A stretch of 64,000 nucleotides of DNA from Sulfobacillus benefaciens. GTDB taxonomy: Bacteria; Bacillota; Sulfobacillia; Sulfobacillales; Sulfobacillaceae. The DNA lies in assembly GCA_003023695.1 (NCBI GenBank), contig PXYW01000005.1, positions 63,007 to 127,006 on the forward strand, read 5' to 3'. A program made the translations under genes and the position numbers. This document shows positions 56,603-64,000 of this stretch, piece after piece; positions within the stretch are counted from its first letter, which is position 1, and each line of letters begins with the position of its first letter. The notes below the pieces were generated by a model, which saw only the letters and a program-made list of their open reading frames with translations, had not been told where the DNA came from and did no database searches.

Positions 56603-57007
56603 ATGTCTTTGCTTCGCTGGGATCCGCAAGATGCCGATCGGTTCCGTGACGAGATGAACCGGATGTGGAGTCGGGTGCGAGAGGATTGGAATCTTGATAG
56701 CACTCGACCTAAAACTCATGTGCATCAAGTGGAAAACGGTTATTGGATAGAGTTTGAATTGCCTGGAGTCGATCCTGATCAAGTATCAATCGAAGTGGAT
56801 CAAGATTCGCTTAGTGTACGGGGAAAATTTCCCGCGTCTCCAATTGAACGAGATACCCGTGAAGGAGAAAGCTTTCACGCGGTGGTAAACTTACCCTCGG
56901 ATATCGATCCAGATTCCGCCCAGGCCGAATGGCGCCATGGATTGCTAAGCATTCGGGTCGAAAAAGCCGGAGGGCGGCGACGGCACATTTCGATCCAAGC
57001 TCACTAG
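56603..57007 (+). CDS. Small heat-shock protein Hsp20
   Basis: This alpha-crystallin-type chaperone has about 134 residues. The ATG at 56603 has GGAGG 10 nt upstream; the longer frame overlaps the ATPase gene. The core has VENGYWIEFELPGVDPDQVS, SIEVDQDSLSVRGKF and the C-terminal GLLSIRVEKA, as in IbpA/Hsp18. It is followed by a strong terminator. No CIRCE element precedes it. Confidence 0.9.
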   Translation: MSLLRWDPQDADRFRDEMNRMWSRVREDWNLDSTRPKTHVHQVENGYWIEFELPGVDPDQVSIEVDQDSLSVRGKFPASPIERDTREGESFHAVVNLPSDIDPDSAQAEWRHGLLSIRVEKAGGRRRHISIQAH

Positions 57008-57015
57008 GATGCAAA

Positions 57016-57052
57016 GATAAAGGAGCCCTCATTGGGCTCCTTTATCTTTTTT
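57016..57052 (+). terminator. Rho-independent terminator after hsp20
   Basis: A 13-bp perfect stem, GATAAAGGAGCCC (57016-57028) with GGGCTCCTTTATC (57034-57046), has a 5-nt loop and a TTTTTT tail. The left side is A-rich, so it can work in both directions and covers the 3' end of the convergent membrane-protein gene. Confidence 0.88.
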
Positions 57053-57307
57053 GGGACGCGGCGGTTTTCGTGCGGAAAACCATGCCGCTACCGCACCAAT
57101 CAAGAATCCCCCCAAAAGTGGGGCAAAAACCCGATGGGGAGCTCCCGTCCATAGCACGGTAGCGCCCTCGGCCGCCATTGCTGCGACCGCGGCCACAATC
57201 AGCAGCCACTCAATAGCGACCCAGGAATAGGGTCGTCGCGACCGTACTAACAGGGCCGCAATGACCGCCGTCGACCCTGCAATGACAATGGCAAGAAACG
57301 CCCTCAA
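57029..57307 (-). CDS. Small membrane protein of unknown function
   Basis: This 92-residue protein has three hydrophobic segments (AFLAIVIAGSTAVIAALLV, WVAIEWLLIVAAVAAMAAEG, VFAPLLGGFLIGAVAAWFSA) and a basic KPPRPKKDKGAQ tail. Its start overlaps the leuS stop by 4 nt, so it is translated with leuS. No family recognised. Confidence 0.65.
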   Translation of the reverse strand: MRAFLAIVIAGSTAVIAALLVRSRRPYSWVAIEWLLIVAAVAAMAAEGATVLWTGAPHRVFAPLLGGFLIGAVAAWFSARKPPRPKKDKGAQ

Positions 57308-59769
57308 CGCACCACCACGTTAACCAGACGGCCGGCAATGGGTACTACTCGAATCACCTCGCGCCCAACGACGTGGGACTGAATTTGCTCATGAGCCAGC
57401 GCTTGCGCAATTAACTCATCAGACGAGGCATCAGCAGCTACCACCATGCGTCCGCGTACTTTGCCATTAATCTGCAATGCAATTTCCACTTCGGACTCTA
57501 CTAGCCACTTTTCTTCGTAGGAGGGCCAAGGTTCCAGATGAACACTGGTTTCGTGTCCCCAATAGTGCCACAATTCATCAGCTAGATGGGGGGCAAACGG
57601 CGCCAGCAACAATACCAAAGTCTCAATGGCATCGCGCAGTTCGCCATCGGCAACCTGATCCGCTTCGGCGTACAGGGCGTTAGTATACTCCATCAATGCG
57701 CTGACGGCTGTGTTAAACGCCCTACGCTCCCCCAAATCCTCGGTAACCTTGGCCACGGCCCGCGCTCGTGCCCGCTGAATTCTCTCTAGAGCGCCGCGAT
57801 CTGAGTCGAGCCGTCCTAACTCAGCACGGGTCGCGAGCCGGTACACCCGTTGCAAAAATCGGTAAGATCCTTCAACGCCTTGCTCTGACCATTCAAAATC
57901 CTTATCCGGCGGGGCAGCAAACAACATAAAAAGGCGTGTCGCGTCACTACCCCATTTTTCCATAATCGATTCGGGACTAATCGTATTCCCTTTGCTTTTG
58001 GACATTTTGGCCCCGCCATAGACAACCATGCCTTGGACCAAAAGATGTTGAAACGGCTCAGCATACTCAATCAATCCGGCATCAAAAAGGACCTTGGTAA
58101 AAAACCGCGAATACAACATGTGGAGTACGGCATGCTCCTTACCGCCCACATATTCGTCTACCGGCATCCAATAGTTGGCCTTCGCCGAATCAAACGGACT
58201 GCGGTCATCGTGGGGAGACGTATAGCGGAAATAATACCAACTGGAGTCGACGAAAGTATCCATGGTATCGGTTTCTCGCCGTGCTGGTCCGTTGCACTTT
58301 GGGCATGGTATATTCACCCAATCTTGCGCACCGGCCAATGGGGACCCCCCGGATCCGGTAAACCGGACATTTTCCGGCAAGCGCACCGGCAACTGATCTC
58401 GCGGCACTGGTACCACCCCACAAACATCGCAATAGACCATAGGAATCGGCGCACCCCAGTATCGTTGTCTAGAGATGAGCCAGTCACGCATCCGATAGGT
58501 GACGCGCACTTGACCTAGTCCCTTCGCAGCCAGGTCTTGAGCAATAGCATTTTTAGCCGTTTGGTTGTCGAGGTTATCAAACCCGCCCGAATTAATCAGG
58601 GTTCCCGGTCCCGTATAAGCACTATCCTCAGTCCAGGTTCCCGAGGGAGGCTGTATTACCTGCACGATAGGCAACCCGTATTTTTGGGCGTACATATAGT
58701 CGCGCTGATCATGGGCAGGCACCCCCATGACGGCGCCGGTTCCGTAATCCACCAAAACATAGTTGGCCACCCAAATAGGCACCGGGTTCCCTGTCATGGG
58801 GTGTGTTGCGTAAGCGCCCGTAAACATTCCCCGTTTTTCCGAACTTTCCGAGGTACGTTCAATGTCACTCCGTACCCGCTCTTCTGCCACAAATTGACGT
58901 ACAGCATCTCTTTGTGGTTTATCTTGAATCAGCCGCTCTACTAAAGGATGTTCAGGAGCCAACACCAAGTACGTTGCACCAAAAATGGTATCCGCACGTG
59001 TAGTAAAAACATGAATCGCCTCGTTCAATTCCGGCACCGGAAACGCCAATTCGGCGCCTTCACTACGCCCTATCCAATGGGTTTGCTGGCTCTTGATTTC
59101 CGATGGCCAGTTTAAGTCGGCCAAGTCATCCAAAAGCCGATCGGCATAGTCGGTAATGCGGAAATACCATTGGGTCAAATCCCGTTTAGTGACCACCGAG
59201 TCACACCGCCAGCAAAGGCCTTCCTCTACTTGCTCATTGGCCAGCACAGTTTCACAAGATGGGCACCAGTTGACCGCCCCGGCTTTGCGATACGCCAATC
59301 CCCGTTCATAAAACAACAGGAACAATTCTTGGGTGAAACGATAGTAGTCGGGTTCTGAGGTCGTCACCTCGCGCCGCCAGTCAAAGGATAATCCCATTTC
59401 TTGCATTTGACGCTTCATATAAGCAATATTAGACATGGTCGACACCCTGGGAGGAATGCCGCTCTTAATCGCCGCATTTTCTGCAGGCATGCCAAATGCA
59501 TCCCAACCCATTGGGTGCAGCACCGAAAAGCCCCGCATCCGGCGAAAACGAGCCACTACGTCTCCTAACGTGAAGACTCGCACATGCCCCATGTGAAGAT
59601 GCCCTGACGGATACGGAAACTGCTCCAAACAATAATATTTCGGTTGATTATTAATTTCTGCATGATAGATGCCATGGCTTGCCCATGCCTCCTGCCACCG
59701 TTGTTCTACGGTTCGTACGTCATACCGATCCGTGGGTAATGCACTTTGCCTGACATCTTTGGTTTGCAT
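57304..59769 (-). CDS. leuS: Leucyl-tRNA synthetase
   Basis: This class I synthetase has about 821 residues. HIGH-type motif: PYPSGHLHMGHVRVFTLGD near residue 42. The editing domain contains TRADTIFGATYLVLAPEHP. The KMSKSKGN motif is near residue 575. The C-terminal NGKVRGRMVVAADAS block is typical. I chose the ATG at 59767-59769 with GGAGG 9 nt upstream. A T-box leader and terminator precede it. Confidence 0.96.
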   Translation of the reverse strand: MQTKDVRQSALPTDRYDVRTVEQRWQEAWASHGIYHAEINNQPKYYCLEQFPYPSGHLHMGHVRVFTLGDVVARFRRMRGFSVLHPMGWDAFGMPAENAAIKSGIPPRVSTMSNIAYMKRQMQEMGLSFDWRREVTTSEPDYYRFTQELFLLFYERGLAYRKAGAVNWCPSCETVLANEQVEEGLCWRCDSVVTKRDLTQWYFRITDYADRLLDDLADLNWPSEIKSQQTHWIGRSEGAELAFPVPELNEAIHVFTTRADTIFGATYLVLAPEHPLVERLIQDKPQRDAVRQFVAEERVRSDIERTSESSEKRGMFTGAYATHPMTGNPVPIWVANYVLVDYGTGAVMGVPAHDQRDYMYAQKYGLPIVQVIQPPSGTWTEDSAYTGPGTLINSGGFDNLDNQTAKNAIAQDLAAKGLGQVRVTYRMRDWLISRQRYWGAPIPMVYCDVCGVVPVPRDQLPVRLPENVRFTGSGGSPLAGAQDWVNIPCPKCNGPARRETDTMDTFVDSSWYYFRYTSPHDDRSPFDSAKANYWMPVDEYVGGKEHAVLHMLYSRFFTKVLFDAGLIEYAEPFQHLLVQGMVVYGGAKMSKSKGNTISPESIMEKWGSDATRLFMLFAAPPDKDFEWSEQGVEGSYRFLQRVYRLATRAELGRLDSDRGALERIQRARARAVAKVTEDLGERRAFNTAVSALMEYTNALYAEADQVADGELRDAIETLVLLLAPFAPHLADELWHYWGHETSVHLEPWPSYEEKWLVESEVEIALQINGKVRGRMVVAADASSDELIAQALAHEQIQSHVVGREVIRVVPIAGRLVNVVVR

Positions 59770-59789
59770 GTGCCGTCGCCTCCACAATA

Positions 59790-60006
59790 AAAAACGTCCC
59801 TACGTCTAGGGACGAGTTCTGCACCCGCGGTACCACCCCGATTAGCGGCAAGCCGCTCACCTCGTTGCAGCGGTAACGGGCTGCACCCGATGATTCTCCG
59901 ACGGCGAGAAGCGGAATGCTGGGTCCAGTTTTCACCTGCCACTGGATCTCTGTGCCCGAGCCATCCTGCGTAATCCGTCTTCATGGAACCAATATGGGGA
60001 TTCTTA
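59790..60006 (-). ncRNA. T-box leader of leuS
   Basis: The minus strand carries the T-box core TGGTACCGCG (59826-59835), with the terminator hairpin downstream and a structured region of about 170 nt upstream for Stem I. Uncharged tRNA-Leu pairing with the TGGT segment would form the antiterminator. I could not fix the specifier codon by eye. The leader boundary is approximate. Confidence 0.85.
59795..59814 (-). terminator. T-box-controlled terminator of leuS
   Basis: On the minus strand the stem CGTCCCTA (59807-59814) and TAGGGACG (59795-59802) is followed by TTTTTT. It stands directly between the T-box sequence and leuS. Confidence 0.9.
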
Positions 60007-60012
60007 CCGTGT

Positions 60013-60041
60013 ATTTTACGCGGATCGCGGCAAAAAGGCAA
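60013..60041 (-). promoter_or_regulatory. Sigma-A promoter of leuS
   Basis: On the minus strand TTGCCT (60036-60041) and TAAAAT (60013-60018) are 17 nt apart. This start gives the expected T-box leader length. Confidence 0.6.
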
Positions 60042-60336
60042 ATTGGATCGCAAAAATCGAGCAACAATGGGACAACCTCTCTCGCGTCGGCTAGTTCATC
60101 GTCGGCGTGGAAAAGGGGAAAACTAAACTGCCGCCACTCGGTACGCCGCAACACTAGGAGAGCAGGTGATCCGGTTTTTCGACAATATCCCCAAGCCAGG
60201 TCAGTTATTCGATAACCGCGAACTCCGCTCCTAACGTGCCTCGGTTGAAAAAATCCCCGGAGGAAAAAAAGGAATTTGGCGAACCCGCACGAAGTTAATT
60301 CTTACTAATTGTGTCGAATCATGTAGGGGGACCTCC

Positions 60337-63300
60337 ATGGAACTGACAGAGCATAACCTAGACATTGCACATTTATGGCCCCAATGGCGGCGGGGAGGTG
60401 GGATACAGGCGGTATTTCAGCCCATTGTCTCACTCCAAAGCGGGACCGTGACCGCATATGAGGCCCTAAGCCGTCCCTTTGACGCGTCGGGAGGACCGGT
60501 TCCGATCTTGGCCCTGATAGCGTCCGCCGAACAGCATCATCAGTTAGTGGTACTCGATCGTTTGGCATATACCGCAATGATCAACTCCGTCACAGAAATG
60601 AATTGGCCCAACAATACCCGTTTATTCATCAATGTCGTACCCCGCAGCATTGAAGATCCCGGCCCTTTGCTGGACCTTATCAAAACTCAACAGAGAGTGC
60701 CCCCCAACCACATCATTTTGGAAATTAGCGAGCGCGAATCGTTAGCTGAAGGGGACGCTTATTTATCGCAGTTGTTGCAGCCCTTTCGCGACATCGGCGT
60801 GAAAATCGCGTTGGACGACTTAGGGGCTGGGTACTCCGGCTTGAACCGCCTAGCAGAACTCAAACCAGATTTCGCCAAAATTGATTTGTCGCTCATTCGG
60901 GACGTTGATCGCAATAGTATTAAGTTAGCTCTAGTCGAAAGCACGGTGCGATTTGCCACCAAGACGGCCGCTATCGAAATCGTCGCTGAAGGAATAGAAA
61001 CCCCGAGCGAGTTATTTACTTTGCAAGAAATTGGGGTGGATTTTGGTCAAGGCTACCTTTTAGGCAAGCCGTTGCCACATTTGTCATCACGGTCCCATAG
61101 AGGGTTTTTCAATCGCTCTCTGGAGCCACCCAAAGATCACAGCGAGCACCTGCAGGCGCTATTAAATACTGCGCAGCGGATGGTGCAAGGCATGGCCCGG
61201 GGAGAAGGGCGCAATACCCACCTGGTGCGGTTGGCCCAAAGAATGCTAGGTGCTGACGTCGTCACCTTATTTAAGCGCACCGCAGATCAACTCCAAGTGT
61301 ACGAAACCACGCTGCCGGACGCATTGCTTCCGGCCTCGCACCGTATCCCCATTTTAGCGGACGCTGCCTATTCCAAACCACTAATAGATCGGTCTGCTTT
61401 CATTCGGCAAACGTTAGCCGATGATCCTGCGCCATGGTCACGCGAATTGGCATTGGAATCTGGGATTGCCGTCCCGATTTGTGATAACTATGATTGCTGG
61501 GGAATTTTGCATGTGGGATTTTATGCTCCTCACCGAATTCGACCCGACATGGTCAAACTGACAGAAGGACTAGCCCATCTATTTGTGTTAGCGTTAGGGT
61601 ACGGAAATCTGGAGCAACCGGCTCAAGAGACCTTAGAACCTCTAGGCGAGCCTCTTTATGAGGCTATTTTTACGTTGGCGGAAACACATGAGGTGGATCG
61701 ACTGCTGGCGAAGGTCGTACAAGCTGCCTTATCGGTCTCTCAAGGGCATGAAGGTTGGATTGGGTTGCTCAACGAAGAAAGCCTGCACTGTATTGAACCG
61801 GATGGCCAAAGTTTTGACATCCCGCGCACCGATTTGTACGACATCACCACCATAAATGGCCAGGGGCCCGTCGGAAAAATTGTGCAAACGCGGCAGCCGC
61901 TAATTATTCAAGACATTGAGCAAGAACCCATATTGTCGCCCTGGCTAGATCATATGCTGGAATCGGGCATTAAAGCGGCCATGGGATTGCCGCTGATCAT
62001 TGGCGATCGCCTTTTGGGCATCATGAAGGTTTATCATAGCGAAGTAAATGGTTTTACGTTGGGACGAGTTCGCCGATTATCGGCTTTGGCCTCTTTAGCC
62101 ACCACATTAATCGAAAAGTCCCTTTCGTTGCAAGCAACCCAGAAGGCGCAAGAACGACAGCAGCAATTGACCGAAGCCCTCTATGCCATTTCCTCTTGTA
62201 CCACCGAGGACGACATTCTCCTTACGGTGGCTCACGCTGCTCAACAGTTGACAGGCTCCGAATTGGTGGTATTATCGGAGCCTGATACCAGGGAATTTAG
62301 GCACCGCGCCACCGCTGGTTCATTGTCGCATGCCAGCGCAGATTTGACGATCCCTTTTCAATCCGTCTCTGAATCGCCACTGAACATTTTTAATCAGGCT
62401 TTTTATTCCGGAACACCGATCGTGTTGGATATTGCCCGCAAAAACGGAAAGTGCCCCTGGGTAATTCGCCACTGGGCTGAACGTTACGGCCTTAAACATG
62501 CCGTAATCATCCCGCTTAACAGCCATGGCCAAAGTTTGGGTCTGCTCACTATTTTCCCGGTTACCAGTCCCCAAACCCTAGCCACTTTGTTTACCGAAAT
62601 GACATCATTTGCTCATGCGGCAGCCAGTGCCTTGTATGACCGAAGATTAGCCCACTTGCTCCAAGAAGAAAAAGCCCAGGTAGACGTTCTCATCCGTGCC
62701 AGCCAAGAACTTCCCTTGGTATCCACCATCGACGAGTTATGGCAACGTGTGGGGGCCATCATCACCGAAAGTATGGACGCCAGCGGAGGATGGGTTATCG
62801 AAGATATGTCCCAACTCCCCTCTTGCTACATGTTTGGCCATGCTAAATCCTACGAGGGATTGCTGCAACAAAAATTTCAAGAAACCGATCCCCGGGAATA
62901 CCACTCAGTGGTCCGTACCAATGACCAGTTGGATCCCCGGCTTCGCGCCCTCAACATCAACGCCAGCAGCATTTTCCCCATGACCTTGTATGGCCATCGC
63001 ACCGGTTCGTTGCTCGCCGTGCATAGTGAAGACCCTCAATATTTCACGGCTGCTCGCCTACATCTCATTGAGGTATTACTGGGATACGTCGCCGTGGCGT
63101 ACGAGGTAGTCCGACTACGGGAACAGGAAACCCAATCACTGGTTTTGGACCCTTTAACCCGCGTCTCCAGTCGCTATGCGATTCAGCGATGTTTTGACGA
63201 CGAGTTGGAACGGATGAAGCGCGGCCAGTCCCAATCGATGGCGGTGGTCTTGTTCGATGTTATCGGATTTTCGCATATCAACACCGAACACGGCTATCAA

Positions 63301-63585
63301 GGAGGCAATGTTGTGTTGCGAGAGTTGGCCGATATCTTGAGTCAGCATAAAGACGACGATGCCAAGCTAGGACGTCTCGGCAGTGACGAATTCATATTGT
63401 TATATCGAAATCGCAGCCAGGACAGCTTATGGCAAGAAATCCTCCAGTTAATCGAGCACTTGCCTTACCCGGCATCGTGGTGTCTTGTGTATACCCGAAA
63501 TCCCGACCAAGAATTTGCCGATCTTATTCAGATGGGCTACCAGCACATGGCTCCCAAAGGCGCCATGATTGATGCCTCATCTTAA
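60337..63585 (+). CDS. EAL/GAF/GGDEF-type cyclic-di-GMP signalling protein
   Basis: This 1082-residue cytoplasmic protein starts with an EAL phosphodiesterase domain (residues about 18-250): AVFQPIVSLQ, YEALSRP, ILEISERES, IALDDLGAGYSGL and AEGIETPSE, with the metal-binding acidic residues present. The middle (about 275-890) carries at least two and perhaps three GAF-like domains (GPVGKIVQTRQPLIIQDIEQ). A GGDEF-type domain ends it (DPLTRVSSRYAIQR; LGRLGSDEFILLYR). Its signature reads GSDEF instead of GGDEF, so cyclase activity is uncertain. The ATG has a GGGGGACC-type site. Confidence 0.88.
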   Translation: MELTEHNLDIAHLWPQWRRGGGIQAVFQPIVSLQSGTVTAYEALSRPFDASGGPVPILALIASAEQHHQLVVLDRLAYTAMINSVTEMNWPNNTRLFINVVPRSIEDPGPLLDLIKTQQRVPPNHIILEISERESLAEGDAYLSQLLQPFRDIGVKIALDDLGAGYSGLNRLAELKPDFAKIDLSLIRDVDRNSIKLALVESTVRFATKTAAIEIVAEGIETPSELFTLQEIGVDFGQGYLLGKPLPHLSSRSHRGFFNRSLEPPKDHSEHLQALLNTAQRMVQGMARGEGRNTHLVRLAQRMLGADVVTLFKRTADQLQVYETTLPDALLPASHRIPILADAAYSKPLIDRSAFIRQTLADDPAPWSRELALESGIAVPICDNYDCWGILHVGFYAPHRIRPDMVKLTEGLAHLFVLALGYGNLEQPAQETLEPLGEPLYEAIFTLAETHEVDRLLAKVVQAALSVSQGHEGWIGLLNEESLHCIEPDGQSFDIPRTDLYDITTINGQGPVGKIVQTRQPLIIQDIEQEPILSPWLDHMLESGIKAAMGLPLIIGDRLLGIMKVYHSEVNGFTLGRVRRLSALASLATTLIEKSLSLQATQKAQERQQQLTEALYAISSCTTEDDILLTVAHAAQQLTGSELVVLSEPDTREFRHRATAGSLSHASADLTIPFQSVSESPLNIFNQAFYSGTPIVLDIARKNGKCPWVIRHWAERYGLKHAVIIPLNSHGQSLGLLTIFPVTSPQTLATLFTEMTSFAHAAASALYDRRLAHLLQEEKAQVDVLIRASQELPLVSTIDELWQRVGAIITESMDASGGWVIEDMSQLPSCYMFGHAKSYEGLLQQKFQETDPREYHSVVRTNDQLDPRLRALNINASSIFPMTLYGHRTGSLLAVHSEDPQYFTAARLHLIEVLLGYVAVAYEVVRLREQETQSLVLDPLTRVSSRYAIQRCFDDELERMKRGQSQSMAVVLFDVIGFSHINTEHGYQGGNVVLRELADILSQHKDDDAKLGRLGSDEFILLYRNRSQDSLWQEILQLIEHLPYPASWCLVYTRNPDQEFADLIQMGYQHMAPKGAMIDASS

Positions 63586-63929
63586 ATCTTGGCTGTCTCT
63601 GATAATTCGCGCCGCACCTTGTCTGCCTGATCCGAAGGGGACACAAAAACGGTCACTTGATCACCAGGTTGAATTATCGTATTGCCGTGCGGCACCACTA
63701 GATGTCCATCGCGTTTTACCGAGACCACGAGAGCCACACTGGGCAATGCAAGATTTTTTACCGCACGATGGACAATCTTGCTATGCAGAGACACCGGAAT
63801 TTCGATAAAGGTGCCTGGATCTGCTTGGGTATCGCTTAGGGCACGAATCTTCTGCGCCGTGTCAATAGTGGTCAACGTCGATGCATGATATACCCGAATC
63901 GCGGACTTTTCGGTAATCACGCCCAACAT
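63582..63929 (-). pseudogene. C-terminal stub of a CLC-type chloride channel (CBS end plus TrkA_C)
   Basis: This 115-residue frame begins inside what looks like a CBS domain; the same frame upstream reads TDHHGQMLGVITEKSAIRVY and meets a stop at 63948-63950. A TrkA_C-like domain follows: FIEIPVSLHSKIVHRAVKNL, ALVVSVKRDGHLVVPHGN and GDQVTVFVS. This CBS-TrkA_C end is typical of bacterial CLC channels. The membrane part is missing, so the gene seems cut, although a separate short protein starting at 63929 cannot be excluded. It is convergent with the EAL gene and overlaps it by 4 nt. Confidence 0.6.
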
Positions 63930-63947
63930 CTGGCCGTGATGATCGGT

Positions 63948-64000
63948 CTAACCCCCTAATTCTGGACAGATCGTTGATCGCTGGACCCGGAGCCTCGCGG
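63948..64000 (-). mobile_element. Probable end of an inserted element (runs off window)
   Basis: The 53 nt next to the channel stub carry a frame ending RLRVQRSTICPELGG and a stop. The stretch 63976-63996 matches 51084-51104 at 20 of 21 positions. Both facts suggest an inserted repeat element whose body lies beyond the window. The exact junction is unclear. Confidence 0.4.

Noticed and set aside
60042..60336. Second riboswitch upstream of the EAL gene
   Set aside because: I looked for a c-di-GMP aptamer core and found none; the T-box belongs to leuS on the other strand.
1..64000. tRNA and rRNA genes
   Set aside because: No cloverleaf or rRNA-like sequence was seen on either strand by eye; a dedicated scan was not possible.

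Overview
The window looks like the chromosome of a spore-forming, Sulfobacillus-like Firmicute. Three things support this: a long Bacillus/Clostridia-type gene order on the minus strand, dedicated sporulation and germination genes (two gerA-type operons, spoIIP, yqfC, yqfD), and strong GGAGG ribosome binding sites with GTG/TTG starts. The genus is an inference from protein style and mid-range base composition; it was not tested by a search.

Layout. Positions 1-770 hold the 5' end of a leftward peptidoglycan-binding-domain gene and a possible structured RNA ahead of a secreted protein (774-1454). A germinant receptor operon, gerA-gerC-gerB, runs from 1639 to 5753 behind a sigma-G-like promoter. 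Next come a small DUF2892 membrane protein, an aquaporin, a hemerythrin-like protein, a DUF2508 protein and asparagine synthase (to 9596).

From 9.8 to 39.8 kb the minus strand carries the classic housekeeping block. Read in transcription order, it is lepA-hemW-hrcA-grpE-dnaJ-prmA-rsmE, a small CxxC protein, rpsU-yqeY, then yqfC-yqfD-phoH-pgpH-ybeY-dgkA, a CBS/DUF21 protein, cdd-era-recO-glyQ-glyS-ppsR-ppdK-dnaG-rpoD. It links protein quality control, ribosome maturation, translation, replication priming and the main sigma factor. dnaK is missing from its usual place between grpE and dnaJ. A plus-strand cassette at 28221-30370 interrupts the block between yqeY and yqfC. It encodes a divergent radical SAM protein, an unrecognised protein and a double rhodanese-like protein without catalytic cysteines, and faces a convergent lipoprotein gene. 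It is the best candidate here for an undescribed system.

From 39.9 to 50.4 kb lie fdhD, an enoyl-CoA hydratase, a small EthD-like protein, spoIIP, a holin-like membrane protein, rpsT, holA, a second gerA-gerC-gerB operon and an orphan PAS histidine kinase. From 50.4 to 53.4 kb is a decayed accessory zone: a DUF2442 gene beside a frameshifted DUF4160 pseudogene, an acetyltransferase, short repeats and a truncated transposase.

From 53.4 kb to the end are a two-gene ABC importer, hsp20, leuS with a T-box leader, and a 1082-residue EAL/GAF/GGDEF-type protein. The last item is the C-terminal stub of a CLC-type chloride channel, apparently cut by an inserted sequence that runs off the window.
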